In this document: piece by piece, positions 8,853 to 17,415 of the stretch
Layout: every line of letters begins with the position of its first letter
Numbering within the stretch: position 1 is the first letter of the stretch
From: Flavobacteriaceae bacterium
GTDB taxonomy: Bacteria; Bacteroidota; Bacteroidia; Flavobacteriales; Flavobacteriaceae
Assembly: GCA_030683815.1 (NCBI GenBank)
Contig: JAUXPJ010000014.1
Location: 62,001 to 126,000, forward strand
Length of the DNA: 64,000 bases
Direction of reading: 5' to 3'
Translations under genes and position numbers: made by a program
Notes under the pieces: model-generated
Seen by the model: only the letters and a program-made list of their open reading frames with translations
What the model was told of the DNA's origin: nothing
Databases searched by the model: none

Positions 8853-8877
8853 AAGCCACGTTTAGCGTGGTTTTTTT
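8853..8877 (+). terminator. Rho-independent terminator closing the PqqD/ATP-grasp operon
   Basis: Stem CCACG (8856-8860), loop TTTAG, stem CGTGG (8866-8870), extended by A-T and G-T pairs on each side and followed by seven T. It marks the 3' end of the six-gene unit. On the other strand it lies just past the stop codon of the convergent membrane-protein gene. Confidence 0.85.
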
Positions 8878-8883
8878 ATACTA

Positions 8884-9576
8884 TTATTTTTGTGGTTTTA
8901 AATTTGCAACCGCTAATAAAATTCCTAATGCAATTCCTAAAAGTGCCGCAAAAAGTACTTGTAAATCAGGAGGTAACAGAAAAGTGATGGTATGAGCCGG
9001 AATCCAAAATAAAGGAATTGTTTTCTTAAAAGTAAAATACCACTGCGTATTCCAATCTAAGTTTGAGAATATTTCTCCAAATTTGATAGGAGTCAAGAAT
9101 CCTTTTAAAGTTCCCTGATTGCTGAGAATATGTGTGTCAGTAATTTTATGAAGTGTCATCATTATTGGTGCGTAAATTAGATTAATAGCTACGCTAATCG
9201 AAAATGAAACTCCTATTTTTTGTAAAGTGATTGGATTAGACATGATTTGTTTGATATCTTCCAATCCGATAGATTCTAAAAAGGCAGGAGTTCCGACAGC
9301 AAAAATTACAAAAGCTATCTTAATGGTGATTCCTAAAAATCCCCAAACAATTGCTCTGGGTAAAACCCCAAATCCTTTTTGAAAATAATTTCTGGTTTTA
9401 ATTCTCAATCCAATTAATTCTCCTAAAGTTGCTAAAACTGCAAATTTTAAAAAACTGGCTATCAGCGGATGAAGCTGATTGAACTCTTTATAAAAATGAT
9501 AAGGTTCATCAGAAATAAAGAAAGGAAAAAACAACAGTACAAATAAGCTACAAAAAAGCAAGTCGTTTTTTTTCAT
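8884..9576 (-). CDS. Multi-pass membrane protein, Mpv17/PMP22-like
   Basis: A 230-residue membrane protein with about five hydrophobic segments. The C-terminal third (WNTQWYFTFKKTIPLFWIP, then THTITFLLPPDLQVL-type residues) resembles the Mpv17/PMP22 signature of a W-x-x-W/P turn before a membrane helix with Asn/Thr-Phe and Pro. Bacterial members are uncharacterised, and mitochondrial relatives have been proposed to form channels. It is monocistronic on the minus strand, convergent with the preceding operon and separated from lysS by REP-like repeats. The family call is from memory of the signature and is moderate; the membrane topology is clear. Confidence 0.5.
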   Translation of the reverse strand: MKKNDLLFCSLFVLLFFPFFISDEPYHFYKEFNQLHPLIASFLKFAVLATLGELIGLRIKTRNYFQKGFGVLPRAIVWGFLGITIKIAFVIFAVGTPAFLESIGLEDIKQIMSNPITLQKIGVSFSISVAINLIYAPIMMTLHKITDTHILSNQGTLKGFLTPIKFGEIFSNLDWNTQWYFTFKKTIPLFWIPAHTITFLLPPDLQVLFAALLGIALGILLAVANLKPQK

Positions 9577-9591
9577 AAAAATAGTATTTTA

Positions 9592-9624
9592 CACACCCCC
9601 CTAACTCCTCTCAAGAGGGGAATT
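9592..9624. repeat. REP-like palindromic repeat, left arm
   Basis: It contains CCTCTCAAGAGG, a perfect palindrome, plus a CACACCCCCCTAACT tail. It is the inverted partner of 9713-9743, with nearly 90% identity between arms. Together they form a paired REP-like unit in the gap between the Mpv17-like gene and lysS. Confidence 0.65.
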
Positions 9625-9712
9625 AAAAATAAATATATTTAACTGAATTGAAGTCAAAATTTTTATATCAACAAAAATAGATTAAGAAAATCACAAAAAT
9701 AAAATGCACCTA

Positions 9713-9743
9713 AATTCCCCTCTTGAGAGGGGTTAGGGATGTG
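9713..9743. repeat. REP-like palindromic repeat, right arm
   Basis: A palindrome CCCCTCTTGAGAGGGG (9717-9732) followed by the tail TTAGGGATGTG. It is the inverted copy of 9592-9624. The palindrome plus a TAGG-rich tail also describes the repeats near 32.6 kb, so these may be one dispersed family. Confidence 0.65.
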
Positions 9744-9781
9744 TTTTTTATTTTAAACGGAATAGCAATATTTATAAAATA

Positions 9782-11488
9782 TTAATTAACAACGTCCACC
9801 ACCAATCCGTTTTCGGCCTGATTCACTTTTACTAAATTATTCTTAGTCAATACTTTAATAGTTTTATCCCATTTTTTACCGCTTAATCCCGATTGGTTCT
9901 TCAATTCATTTAACTCGATTGGAGAGTTGGTTTTCAAAATTTCCAACACTGCTTTTTCTTCATCATTTAAAACAATTGCTTGTGCGGCACGCACTTCTGG
10001 TCTCATTTGCGGGAAAAAGAGGACTTCCTGAATGGAACTATTATTAGTCATCAACATGACAAGTCGGTCAATTCCAATCCCAATTCCTGAAGTTGGAGGC
10101 ATACCATATTCTAGGGCACGCAAGAAATCTTGATCGATAAACATAGCTTCATCATCTCCTTTTTCTGATAAACTCAATTGATATTCAAAACGTTCACGTT
10201 GGTCAATCGGGTCATTTAATTCGGAATATGCGTTCGCTAATTCTTTTCCGTTGACCATCAGTTCAAAACGCTCAGTTAAAGCTGGATTGGTGCGATGTTC
10301 CTTTGTTAACGGACTCATCTCTTTTGGATAATCTATAATAAAAGTAGGTTGAATGTAATGATGCTCACATCTTTCGCCAAATATTTCATCAATCATTTTG
10401 CCAATTCCCCAGGAATCTTCCACTTCGATATGTAATTTTTTACATACATCTTTTAACTGAGCTTCATTCATTCCGGCTAAATCAAAACCAGTGTGTTCTT
10501 TAATAGCATCCAAAATTGAAATTCGTTTGTAAGGGGCTTTAAAATTGATAACATTTTTACCTACGATAACTTCGGTTGATTTGTTAGAATCTATTGCAAC
10601 TTTTTCTAATAGTTGCTCCGTCATTTCCATCATCCAGTTGTAATCTTTGTAGGCGACATAGAGTTCCATCACCGTAAATTCCGGATTATGAGTTCTGTCC
10701 ATTCCCTCATTTCTGAAATCCTTAGAAAATTCATAAACGGCATCAAATCCGCCTACAATGAGTCGTTTTAGATATAATTCGTTGGCAATTCTTAAGTAAA
10801 GCGGGATATTTAAAGCATTGTGATGCGTTAAAAATGGTCTTGCAGCTGCACCTCCCGGTATCGGCTGTAAAATAGGCGTTTCAACTTCTAAATAATCCCT
10901 ATCATTAAAGAAATTGCGAATGGAATTGGTTATTTTAGTGCGTTTGATAAACGTATCTTTTACATGGTCATTCACAATTAAATCTACATAACGTTGGCGA
11001 TAACGCATTTCAGGATCGCTAAAAGCATCGTGAATTTTACCATCAGCATCGGTTTTTACAACAGGTAGCGGACGCAATGACTTGGTTAAAACGGTTAATT
11101 CTTTTGCTTTAACAGAAATTTCACCAACTTGAGTTTTGAAAACTTCACCTTTAATACCGATGATATCACCAATATCAAGCAATTTTTTAAAAACAGTATT
11201 ATACACCTCTTTATCATCACCGGGCGCAATTTCATCTCTATTGATATAGATTTGCATTCTTCCTGAAGAATCTTTTAATTCAGCAAAAGAAGCTTTGCCC
11301 ATAATCCTACGGCTCATAATTCTTCCGGCAAGCACTACTTCTTTCCCTTCAAAAGCATCAAAATTGTTTAAAATATCATGGATGTAAGCAGTGGTTTTAT
11401 ATGCTGCTGCCGGATATGGATTGATGCCAAACTCGCGTAATTTTTGCAAAGATTCTCTACGAATAATTTCCTGTTCTGATAATTGCAT
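9782..11488 (-). CDS. lysS: Lysyl-tRNA synthetase, class II, with C-terminal winged-helix extension
   Basis: It charges tRNA-Lys with lysine in the cytosol. The 568-residue protein has an N-terminal OB-fold anticodon-binding domain ([17 protein letters not shown]), class II motif 2 ([15 protein letters not shown]) and motif 3 ([12 protein letters not shown]) before FFPQMRPE, where most bacterial LysS proteins end. Here about 70 more residues follow. They look like a small winged helix ([20 protein letters not shown] then a basic NNLVKVNQ strand). I recall such extensions in flavobacterial LysS proteins; their role is not known to me. The gene stands alone on the minus strand. Confidence 0.97.
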   Translation of the reverse strand: MQLSEQEIIRRESLQKLREFGINPYPAAAYKTTAYIHDILNNFDAFEGKEVVLAGRIMSRRIMGKASFAELKDSSGRMQIYINRDEIAPGDDKEVYNTVFKKLLDIGDIIGIKGEVFKTQVGEISVKAKELTVLTKSLRPLPVVKTDADGKIHDAFSDPEMRYRQRYVDLIVNDHVKDTFIKRTKITNSIRNFFNDRDYLEVETPILQPIPGGAAARPFLTHHNALNIPLYLRIANELYLKRLIVGGFDAVYEFSKDFRNEGMDRTHNPEFTVMELYVAYKDYNWMMEMTEQLLEKVAIDSNKSTEVIVGKNVINFKAPYKRISILDAIKEHTGFDLAGMNEAQLKDVCKKLHIEVEDSWGIGKMIDEIFGERCEHHYIQPTFIIDYPKEMSPLTKEHRTNPALTERFELMVNGKELANAYSELNDPIDQRERFEYQLSLSEKGDDEAMFIDQDFLRALEYGMPPTSGIGIGIDRLVMLMTNNSSIQEVLFFPQMRPEVRAAQAIVLNDEEKAVLEILKTNSPIELNELKNQSGLSGKKWDKTIKVLTKNNLVKVNQAENGLVVDVVN

Positions 11489-11514
11489 GTAAAATGTCTT
11501 AAATTATAAAGGTG

Positions 11515-11522
11515 CAAAGATA
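11515..11522 (-). promoter_or_regulatory. Candidate -7 element for lysS
   Basis: Read on the minus strand this is TATCTTTG, a match to TAnnTTTG, placed about 27 bases before the lysS start codon. No clear TTG lies at the usual upstream distance, so this is a partial promoter call. Confidence 0.4.
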
Positions 11523-11607
11523 CAATCAATTCAAAAATAATATAATTCTTTGACCTAAAAAGTTGTTTTAATTGATGTTAAAAAGATAATCGATTTGAAA
11601 AAAGGTG

Positions 11608-11615
11608 TATATTTG
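11608..11615 (+). promoter_or_regulatory. -7 element for the structured RNA
   Basis: TATATTTG, a perfect TAnnTTTG match, stands immediately before the folded RNA segment. It implies a start near base 11619-11621. No TTG is found 17-23 bases upstream (the nearest are 10 and 33 bases away), so the -33 element is weak or absent. Confidence 0.5.
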
Positions 11616-11618
11616 TGT

Positions 11619-11723
11619 GCTGTATTGAAAAATACAGTTTAGTTGTGTTGTTGGCATTTCGAAAGAAGTGTTTCGGTTTTAAGTAACCAATGAAAAGCTT
11701 CCCGTGTTCGGGATGCTTTTTTT
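11619..11723 (+). ncRNA. Candidate structured small RNA, about 105 nt, class not assigned
   Basis: An intergenic plus-strand segment antisense to nothing, with both neighbours on the minus strand. It has its own -7 box and its own terminator. Between them are two stems, each capped by a GAAA tetraloop: CTGTATT / AATACAG (11620-11626, 11631-11637) and CATTTC / GAAGTG (11655-11660, 11665-11670). TTGG (11651-11654) can also pair with CCAA (11687-11690) to enclose the second hairpin. No plausible start codon with an ORF is present. It could be one of the Flavobacteria-specific RNAs known from comparative genomics, such as 6S-Flavo or Flavo-1, but I cannot match it from memory. Confidence 0.55.
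11695..11723 (+). terminator. Rho-independent terminator of the structured RNA
   Basis: AAGCTTCCCG pairs with CGGGATGCTT (one T-T mismatch) around the loop TGTT, followed by seven T. The T tract is longer on the plus strand than on the minus strand. The main user is therefore probably the plus-strand RNA rather than the convergent DUF456 gene, though the latter may share it. Confidence 0.8.
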
Positions 11724-11727
11724 GTTT

Positions 11728-12234
11728 TTAAAAACCAATAAAATCCATTCTATTTTCCCAAAATTTAGTTATAAATATGGCAAAATAAACGATGGAAACT
11801 AATAATTTCAGTCCGGTTGAGATAAAAAATCCGATGACTGAACCGAAAGATGCCTTGAGCGCTTTTTGAGAATTGCTGCTTTCGTTATAAATTTCACCTA
11901 TAAAGGCGCCCGAAAATGCTCCGATGATAATTCCGAAAGGAATCGGAATGAACAATCCGACCAATAAACCCAAAGTTGTTCCTATAATTCCGTATTTAGA
12001 ACCCCCAAATTTCTTTGTTCCCCAAGCGGGAATGATGTAATCTAAAATACTTACTGTTATTGCAACTAACAATGTAATTCCGAGAACCGCATAATTGATG
12101 GGAACAATCGAAGTTAAATAAATGAATAATAAACCAAGCCAACTGAGCGGAGGTCCGGGTAAAACGGGTAAAACGGCTCCCAATAATCCTACTGATAAAA
12201 ATATAAGCCCGATGATTAATAATAAAATATCCAT
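11728..12234 (-). CDS. DUF456 domain membrane protein
   Basis: A small protein of about 168 residues, nearly all of it membrane helices rich in Gly, with the family features GLLGAVLPVLPGPPLSW near the start and repeated GxxxG-type stretches (GALVGLFIPIPFG-like, then GAFSGAFIGEIY). A start at 12234 gives MDILLLIIG and has AAGG about 10 bases upstream. An in-frame Met nine codons earlier has less support and would add a charged tail. Function is unknown for the family. Monocistronic. Confidence 0.8.
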   Translation of the reverse strand: MDILLLIIGLIFLSVGLLGAVLPVLPGPPLSWLGLLFIYLTSIVPINYAVLGITLLVAITVSILDYIIPAWGTKKFGGSKYGIIGTTLGLLVGLFIPIPFGIIIGAFSGAFIGEIYNESSNSQKALKASFGSVIGFFISTGLKLLVSIVYFAIFITKFWENRMDFIGF

Positions 12235-12354
12235 TTCGATTACCTTAAGTTTTAAATTCAAATAAAAAGTATAACTTCAGATTGCAAGTTAAAACAATAA
12301 ATGTATCTTGATAAATGCATGTCATAAAAATCAAAAGAAATAAGTAATGTGATT

Positions 12355-12397
12355 GTATAAAAAAACAAGAGTCTCTTATTATTAAGAGACTCTTGTT
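12355..12397 (-). terminator. Terminator of the subtilase gene
   Basis: A perfect 15-bp stem: AACAAGAGTCTCTTA (12364-12378) pairs with TAAGAGACTCTTGTT (12383-12397) around a 4-base loop. On the minus strand a T tract follows, which suits termination of the S8 peptidase transcript 22 bases after its stop. Confidence 0.85.
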
Positions 12398-12418
12398 GAA
12401 ACAATATTATTCAATTAA

Positions 12419-13798
12419 TTAAAACCCACTCACATCTAGGCGACCGCCGGTAACGCATTTATTACTTAATGAAGCGGTTGGAACGGCACTGTTTAATATG
12501 GCGTTTTTAACGGTACTTACAGATGCCCCCGGATTGGAAGAAACATACAAAGCTACAGCACCCGTTACATGTGGTGTAGCCATAGAGGTGCCATTATAGC
12601 TGGCATAACCAGAAACAACTTTTCCTCTTGATCTTACTGGCACAGTAGAATAAATACCTGATCCCGGTGCACCAATATCTACACTGGTTGCTCCATAGTT
12701 AGAAAAGCTACTTATAGCTCCGGTATTAGTAATGGAGGCTACAGCGATAATATTTTCATTTAGATAAGATGCCGGATATGACGGTGTAGCATCATTATTA
12801 TTAGTTGCGTTACCCGCAGCGGCAACGAAAAGAATACCTTGTAGATTGGCTCTTTCTATAGCATCATATAATCCCTGAGAAAAGCCACCGCCACCCCAGG
12901 AGTTATTAGTTGCAACGATATTGATACCACGTTGCTTCAAATCGGTAAAATAGTCAACAGCTTTAATGGCATTTGCAGTTGTGCCACCATTAATTCCTAA
13001 AAATTTGGCGCTCAACAATTTTACATTCCATACCACTCCGGCAACTCCTTTTCCATTTCCACCTACACCACCAATAGTACCGGCAACGTGTGTACCGTGA
13101 TCATCATCTACACCGTCAAAAACAGTGTTATTGTTGCCATCGAAATCCCAACCATAAACATCATCAATAAGCCCGTTACCGTCATCGTCAAGTCCGTTAT
13201 TGGGAACTTCTCCCGTATTAGTACCGGCATTGCTGGCTAAATCTTCATGGGTGTGCATATAACCTTCGTCAATAATTCCGATATAAACGGTGTTTGATCC
13301 TGTTTTGCCATTAGCCCAAGCTTCTGCTGCTTGGCTGCCAAATTGGTTAGAAGGGGAGGAAGCATCTCCGTACATGCCCCAAAGAGATCCGTTAGTGTAA
13401 TAAGTATCGTCAGAAGTAGCAAAGTGTTGATAAATCCAGTTGGGTTCTGCATACTCGATTTCAGATAAATTCTTAAGGAGTTCAATTGCTTCCATTGTAC
13501 CTAATTTTGAAGAAACTAACAAAAGTTCACCACTTTTACTGCCTTTTCTAGCATTGGCAGTTCTCATTGCACTTGTATTAATTGATTCAATGACATTGCC
13601 ACCAATTAGTGACAGGGCGTTTTCTACTGTTCTTCCAGTTGATTTATCTCCGTCTTTAAACTTAATTAGTACTTGATTTGGTACAAATTTTCCTTGTTCA
13701 ATGTTTTGAACTGATACAGGAGTATCGTTGATATCATTTTCACACGACACTGTGATTAGCAATACTGCTAAGAGGATTAATAAATAATTTGATTTCAT
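12419..13798 (-). CDS. Subtilisin-like (S8) serine protease lipoprotein
   Basis: A 459-residue secreted protease. A lipoprotein signal (VSC, lipidated Cys19) anchors it in an envelope membrane. Residues about 38-130 look like an S8 propeptide (FVPNQVLIKFKDGDKS ... EIEYAEPNWIY). The catalytic triad is complete: Asp177 in GIIDEG, His234 in DDHGTHVAG, Ser405 in NGTSMATPH, with the oxyanion Asn330 in AAAGN. It lacks the C-terminal type IX sorting domain seen in many flavobacterial proteases, in keeping with lipid anchoring. A good promoter lies upstream and a strong hairpin downstream, so it is a single-gene unit. Confidence 0.93.
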   Translation of the reverse strand: MKSNYLLILLAVLLITVSCENDINDTPVSVQNIEQGKFVPNQVLIKFKDGDKSTGRTVENALSLIGGNVIESINTSAMRTANARKGSKSGELLLVSSKLGTMEAIELLKNLSEIEYAEPNWIYQHFATSDDTYYTNGSLWGMYGDASSPSNQFGSQAAEAWANGKTGSNTVYIGIIDEGYMHTHEDLASNAGTNTGEVPNNGLDDDGNGLIDDVYGWDFDGNNNTVFDGVDDDHGTHVAGTIGGVGGNGKGVAGVVWNVKLLSAKFLGINGGTTANAIKAVDYFTDLKQRGINIVATNNSWGGGGFSQGLYDAIERANLQGILFVAAAGNATNNNDATPSYPASYLNENIIAVASITNTGAISSFSNYGATSVDIGAPGSGIYSTVPVRSRGKVVSGYASYNGTSMATPHVTGAVALYVSSNPGASVSTVKNAILNSAVPTASLSNKCVTGGRLDVSGF

Positions 13799-13832
13799 AA
13801 TGAACCTAATAATTAAATTGTTAAAATAATCC

Positions 13833-13863
13833 CAAATATATGCACATTATGTTAACTTTCAAA
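13833..13863 (-). promoter_or_regulatory. Flavobacterial promoter of the subtilase gene
   Basis: On the minus strand it reads TTTG, 19 bases, then TATATTTG (plus-strand CAAATATA at 13833-13840 and CAAA at 13860-13863). Both elements match the consensus. The predicted start is about 30 bases before the ATG. Confidence 0.7.
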
Positions 13864-14170
13864 TATTATCATCAATATAATTTAAATTTATTGTAAATAA
13901 TTAATTAATTTATGGATGAGTTGATAGCTTTTAGCAGCTTTTAAACAGAATTAGTTTAAATTTTTATGAACTATGATTTATGGAAGATTAAAAGGTTTTT
14001 TACTTAAAAAATAGTATATCCAATTAATCTATAATTATCACAATAAAAGAGATGTATAGAAGTCAATTATCCAATCTATTTAATTCTGAAAAATAGCGAT
14101 ATGATTTTTATAAAAAAAGATAATTGTAAAGCGTTAAAAAATAGTATTTTTAGACCGTAATTAGCAATCA
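13864..14170. other. AT-rich intergenic stretch between divergent genes
   Basis: About 300 bases without a convincing ORF, RNA fold or repeat. Near the right end TTG (14124-14126) and TATTTTTA (14145-14152) are 18 bases apart and may be an imperfect promoter for the lipoprotein gene at 14171. I see nothing else in it. Confidence 0.5.
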
Positions 14171-14644
14171 ATGAAAAAAATATTTTTCCTCCCTATATTG
14201 TTGATGTTTATCACCTCTTGCGAATATTTAAGTTTTAAAAAACCAACACAAGTTGCCATTCCTAAGATGGATTCTATTGATTATTCCAAAATAGATGATT
14301 TTCCTGTTTTTCCTGAATGTGATAGTATTCCGTCTCAAGATAAACAACGAATTTGTTTCCAGATGGAGATGTCTAAATATATTTATCTCACTTTAAGTCA
14401 GCTTAAAATAAATACTAAATCAGCATTTAATGATACAATTATCGTTAAAATTGTTGTAGATAATCTTGGTAAAACAAAACTTTCATCGATTCAAAAGACC
14501 GCTAATGTAACTCAAAATTTACCAAAACTTGACAGTATTATTAGCTCAGGGTTGCAAAATTTACCGACGTTGCAACCTGCCATCAAAAGAGGAATTCCGG
14601 TTAGTGCTGAATTTTCTTTGCCGATAATTATTAAGACAGATTAA
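14171..14644 (+). CDS. Small lipoprotein with TonB-C-like pattern
   Basis: 157 residues with a lipobox (ITSC, Cys17). The region [11 protein letters not shown] ... [13 protein letters not shown] followed by [17 protein letters not shown] resembles the C-terminal domain that Bacteroidota TonB-like proteins carry. There it appears as a PVFPGC/CF pair, then an I-V strand with a DG turn. The TonB membrane anchor and Pro-rich linker are missing, so it would not transduce energy in the usual way. Function unknown. Its 3' end overlaps the convergent obgE by 14 bases. Confidence 0.6.
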   Translation: MKKIFFLPILLMFITSCEYLSFKKPTQVAIPKMDSIDYSKIDDFPVFPECDSIPSQDKQRICFQMEMSKYIYLTLSQLKINTKSAFNDTIIVKIVVDNLGKTKLSSIQKTANVTQNLPKLDSIISSGLQNLPTLQPAIKRGIPVSAEFSLPIIIKTD

Positions 14645-15626
14645 GCATTTCCCACAATTTATCTTTCAATTCAGTCAATCCCTGTTGCGCGATTGATGAA
14701 ATGAATACATGAGGAATATCTTTGGGTATTTTTTTCTTGATTTTTACCAATTCTTTATCATCAACCAAATCTATTTTGGTAATGGCCAACAATCGGCTTT
14801 TATCTAATAACTCCGGATTGTGTTGTTTGAGTTCATTCAACAAAATTTCATATTCTTTTTTGATATTTTCCGAATTGGCGGCTACTAAAAACAGCAATGT
14901 TGAATTGCGTTCAATATGACGTAAAAAACGATGCCCTAATCCTTTTCCTTCGGCAGCTCCTTCAATAATTCCCGGGATATCAGCAACTACAAATGTTCTG
15001 AAATCACGATATTTTACAATACCCAGATTGGGTTTTAAAGTGGTAAAAGGATAATCAGCTATTTTAGGTTTTGCAGCAGTTATAACAGATAGTAAAGTTG
15101 ATTTACCTGCGTTTGGAAATCCAACTAAACCAACATCAGCTAAAATTTTAAGTTCTAATAAAAACTCACCTTCTTCACTTGGCATACCAGGTTGTGCATA
15201 ACGCGGAGTCTGATTTGTTGAGGTTTTAAAATGCCAGTTACCTAATCCGCCTTTACCACCATTGATTAAAATTCTTTCTTCTTGATCTTGGGTAATTTCG
15301 AATAGAATTTCATTGGTTTCAACATCTCTTATGATGGTGCCGAGAGGAACATCCAAATAAACATCGGCACCGCTTTTTCCGGTACTTCTGCTTTTACTTC
15401 CATCTCCACCATGTTCAGCTTTAAAGTGTTTTTTAAATTTAAAGTGATATAAGGTCCATAAATTTTTATCGCCACGAACAATGATATGTCCACCTCTTCC
15501 GCCATCACCACCATCTGGACCTCCTTTTAAAATAAATTTTTCTTTATGGAGATGCGCAGAACCTTTGCCGCCTTTACCAGAGGATGCATAAATCTTTACA
15601 TAATCAACAAAATTTCCTTCAGTCAT
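14631..15626 (-). CDS. obgE: Obg-family GTPase
   Basis: An essential ribosome-associated GTPase that helps large-subunit assembly and stress signalling. The 331 residues comprise the glycine-rich Obg fold (about 1-155, with [24 protein letters not shown] and GGDGSKSRS) and a G domain with G1 [10 protein letters not shown]3 DIPGIIEGA and G4 TKID. The optional C-terminal OCT domain is absent, which is common in this phylum. It is followed upstream by hpt-adk with a 31-base gap, so the two may be co-transcribed. Confidence 0.97.
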   Translation of the reverse strand: MTEGNFVDYVKIYASSGKGGKGSAHLHKEKFILKGGPDGGDGGRGGHIIVRGDKNLWTLYHFKFKKHFKAEHGGDGSKSRSTGKSGADVYLDVPLGTIIRDVETNEILFEITQDQEERILINGGKGGLGNWHFKTSTNQTPRYAQPGMPSEEGEFLLELKILADVGLVGFPNAGKSTLLSVITAAKPKIADYPFTTLKPNLGIVKYRDFRTFVVADIPGIIEGAAEGKGLGHRFLRHIERNSTLLFLVAANSENIKKEYEILLNELKQHNPELLDKSRLLAITKIDLVDDKELVKIKKKIPKDIPHVFISSIAQQGLTELKDKLWEMLNLS

Positions 15627-15657
15627 TATTTCTCTTTATAAATGTAATGTGCGATTT

Positions 15658-16770
15658 CTAAAGCTGCTCAACTACAACTTTTAATCTATTTGTAATTTCT
15701 TCAATAGATCCAACTCCGTTAATTCCAAAATATTTTCCTTGGGTAAAATAATAATCTTTTAAAACAGCAGTTTTAGTATTGTATTCATTAAATCGGGTTC
15801 TGATTTTTTCTTGATCTTGATCATCAGGTCTTTCACTAATTTTACCGCGTTCTAATAAACGAGAAACTAAAATATCTTCAGGAACTTCAAGAGCTACCAT
15901 TCCGTTAATGGTTTCACCTTTTTCATTTAAGTATAAATCCAGCGCTTTTGCCTGTGATTCAGTTCTTGGGAAACCGTCAAAAATAAATCCTTTAGCCGTC
16001 GAGTTTTTCTCAACTTCTGCTTTTAACATATCAATGGTGACTTCATCTGGAACCAAATTTCCATCATCCATATACGATTTCGCTAATATTCCTAGTTCAG
16101 TTTGATTTTTAATATTTTGTCTAAAAACATCTCCGGTTGAAATGTGGATTAAGTTAAATATATTTTTTAAGAGGTCTGCTTGCGTTCCTTTTCCGGCGCC
16201 TGGAGGGCCAAATAAAACGATATTTTTCATTTTTAGTGATGTAAGTTGATAGACATCGGGAAGATTTCTGCCTAAATTGTCGTAATCTAAACCATATCCA
16301 ACAATAAATTTATCTGGTATAGACATGCCAATATAATCAATTGGCAATTCTTTTTTATAAACATCCGGTTTTAAAAATAAAGTAGCAATTTTAAGTTGTT
16401 TCACTTTTTTGTCTTCAAAAAGAGAAAATATTTCTTGAAGTGTGTTACCAGTATCAACAATATCTTCTAAAATAACGACAGTTCTATCTTTTACATCGCC
16501 ATTTAATCCGATAAGATTTTTAATAGAACCGGTTGAGTTGGTGCCTTCATAAGATGCTAATTTCACAAAAGATATTTCACATTGTCCTGGATAATGTCTC
16601 AACAAATCTGCAGCATACACAAATGAACCATTTAAAATAGCTATAAACAAGGGAATTTCATCTTTTAAATCATTTGATATTTGTGTTGCAACTGATTTTA
16701 CAGCTAAATCAATTTCTTCTTTTGAGATGAAATTTTTGAAATATTTATCGTGTAATTTAATAATGCTCAT
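15658..16770 (-). CDS. adk: Fused hypoxanthine phosphoribosyltransferase-adenylate kinase
   Basis: A 370-residue bifunctional purine enzyme. Residues 1-180 are a hypoxanthine/guanine phosphoribosyltransferase with the PRPP loop VVILEDIVDTGNT (98-110). Residues 181-370 are adenylate kinase, opening at an internal Met (MKNIVLFGPPGAGKGTQ, P-loop 188-195), with GFPRTESQA and the short-lid form. The first half salvages bases to IMP or GMP; the second interconverts AMP, ADP and ATP. No stop or frameshift separates them. I recall this fusion as a feature of flavobacteria. The neighbour obgE lies 31 bases downstream. Confidence 0.95.
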   Translation of the reverse strand: MSIIKLHDKYFKNFISKEEIDLAVKSVATQISNDLKDEIPLFIAILNGSFVYAADLLRHYPGQCEISFVKLASYEGTNSTGSIKNLIGLNGDVKDRTVVILEDIVDTGNTLQEIFSLFEDKKVKQLKIATLFLKPDVYKKELPIDYIGMSIPDKFIVGYGLDYDNLGRNLPDVYQLTSLKMKNIVLFGPPGAGKGTQADLLKNIFNLIHISTGDVFRQNIKNQTELGILAKSYMDDGNLVPDEVTIDMLKAEVEKNSTAKGFIFDGFPRTESQAKALDLYLNEKGETINGMVALEVPEDILVSRLLERGKISERPDDQDQEKIRTRFNEYNTKTAVLKDYYFTQGKYFGINGVGSIEEITNRLKVVVEQL

Positions 16771-16809
16771 AATCGTTTTTGATAACTTTTATAGGTAAAA
16801 TATAGTTAT

Positions 16810-17355
16810 TTACAATAGTAGTTTTTGAAAGATGTCAAATTTACAAGGAAATTTTAACATTGTTGCTTGTTTAAAATATAATTTTTCATGAGGTATTGTT
16901 TCCTGATGTTTATAACCCCATTTTTGATACCATTTCTCTAAAAATTCTTTTTCTGGGTGATTAAAAGTTTCAGGTTTTAATAATTCTAATTGGATGATTG
17001 AATATTGATTATTTATTGCAAAACTTTCTACAGCTTTCAATAATAAATTTCCAACCCCCATTTTTCTATAATCTAATGAACTTGTTAACATGCCAAATCC
17101 GAGCGTAGTTTTATCAATTGGATAAACGTGAACACTGCCAACTATTTTATTGTCGTACATGGAAACAATCATTTCACCTTTTGTGATAAAATCTGCTATT
17201 TCATCAATATTAGTTCTTGAATAACTTCCGTCAGATGGCCAAAATTCTCCTTCGGATGATTTATAAACAGTATTGATCAAATCAGTGATTTGTTGAATTT
17301 CATTGGCTGAAATTGCTGCTTTTTGAAGGATTTTGACGGTTAAATTTTTCATCAT
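16810..17355 (-). CDS. GNAT-family N-acetyltransferase
   Basis: A 181-residue acetyl-CoA-dependent transferase. The acetyl-CoA loop is visible in DYRKMGVGNLLLKAVESFA (the R/Q-x-x-G-x-G/A type), preceded by MIVSMYDNKIVGSVHVYP strands, with KWGYKHQETIPHEKLYF near the end. The substrate is unknown. ATG codons at 17355 and 17352 are both possible starts. It sits between secDF, from which it is separated by a terminator, and hpt-adk. Confidence 0.8.
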   Translation of the reverse strand: MMKNLTVKILQKAAISANEIQQITDLINTVYKSSEGEFWPSDGSYSRTNIDEIADFITKGEMIVSMYDNKIVGSVHVYPIDKTTLGFGMLTSSLDYRKMGVGNLLLKAVESFAINNQYSIIQLELLKPETFNHPEKEFLEKWYQKWGYKHQETIPHEKLYFKQATMLKFPCKFDIFQKLLL

Positions 17356-17360
17356 TTAAA

Positions 17361-17396
17361 TAGAAAAAACCGTTCAGAATTAATCGGAACGGTTTT
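17361..17396 (-). terminator. Terminator of secDF
   Basis: AAAACCGTTC (17366-17375) pairs with GAACGGTTTT (17387-17396) around an 11-base loop, followed on the minus strand by T residues. It lies between the secDF stop and the acetyltransferase start. Confidence 0.75.
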
Positions 17397-17415
17397 GTTA
17401 AAATGGGATATAATT

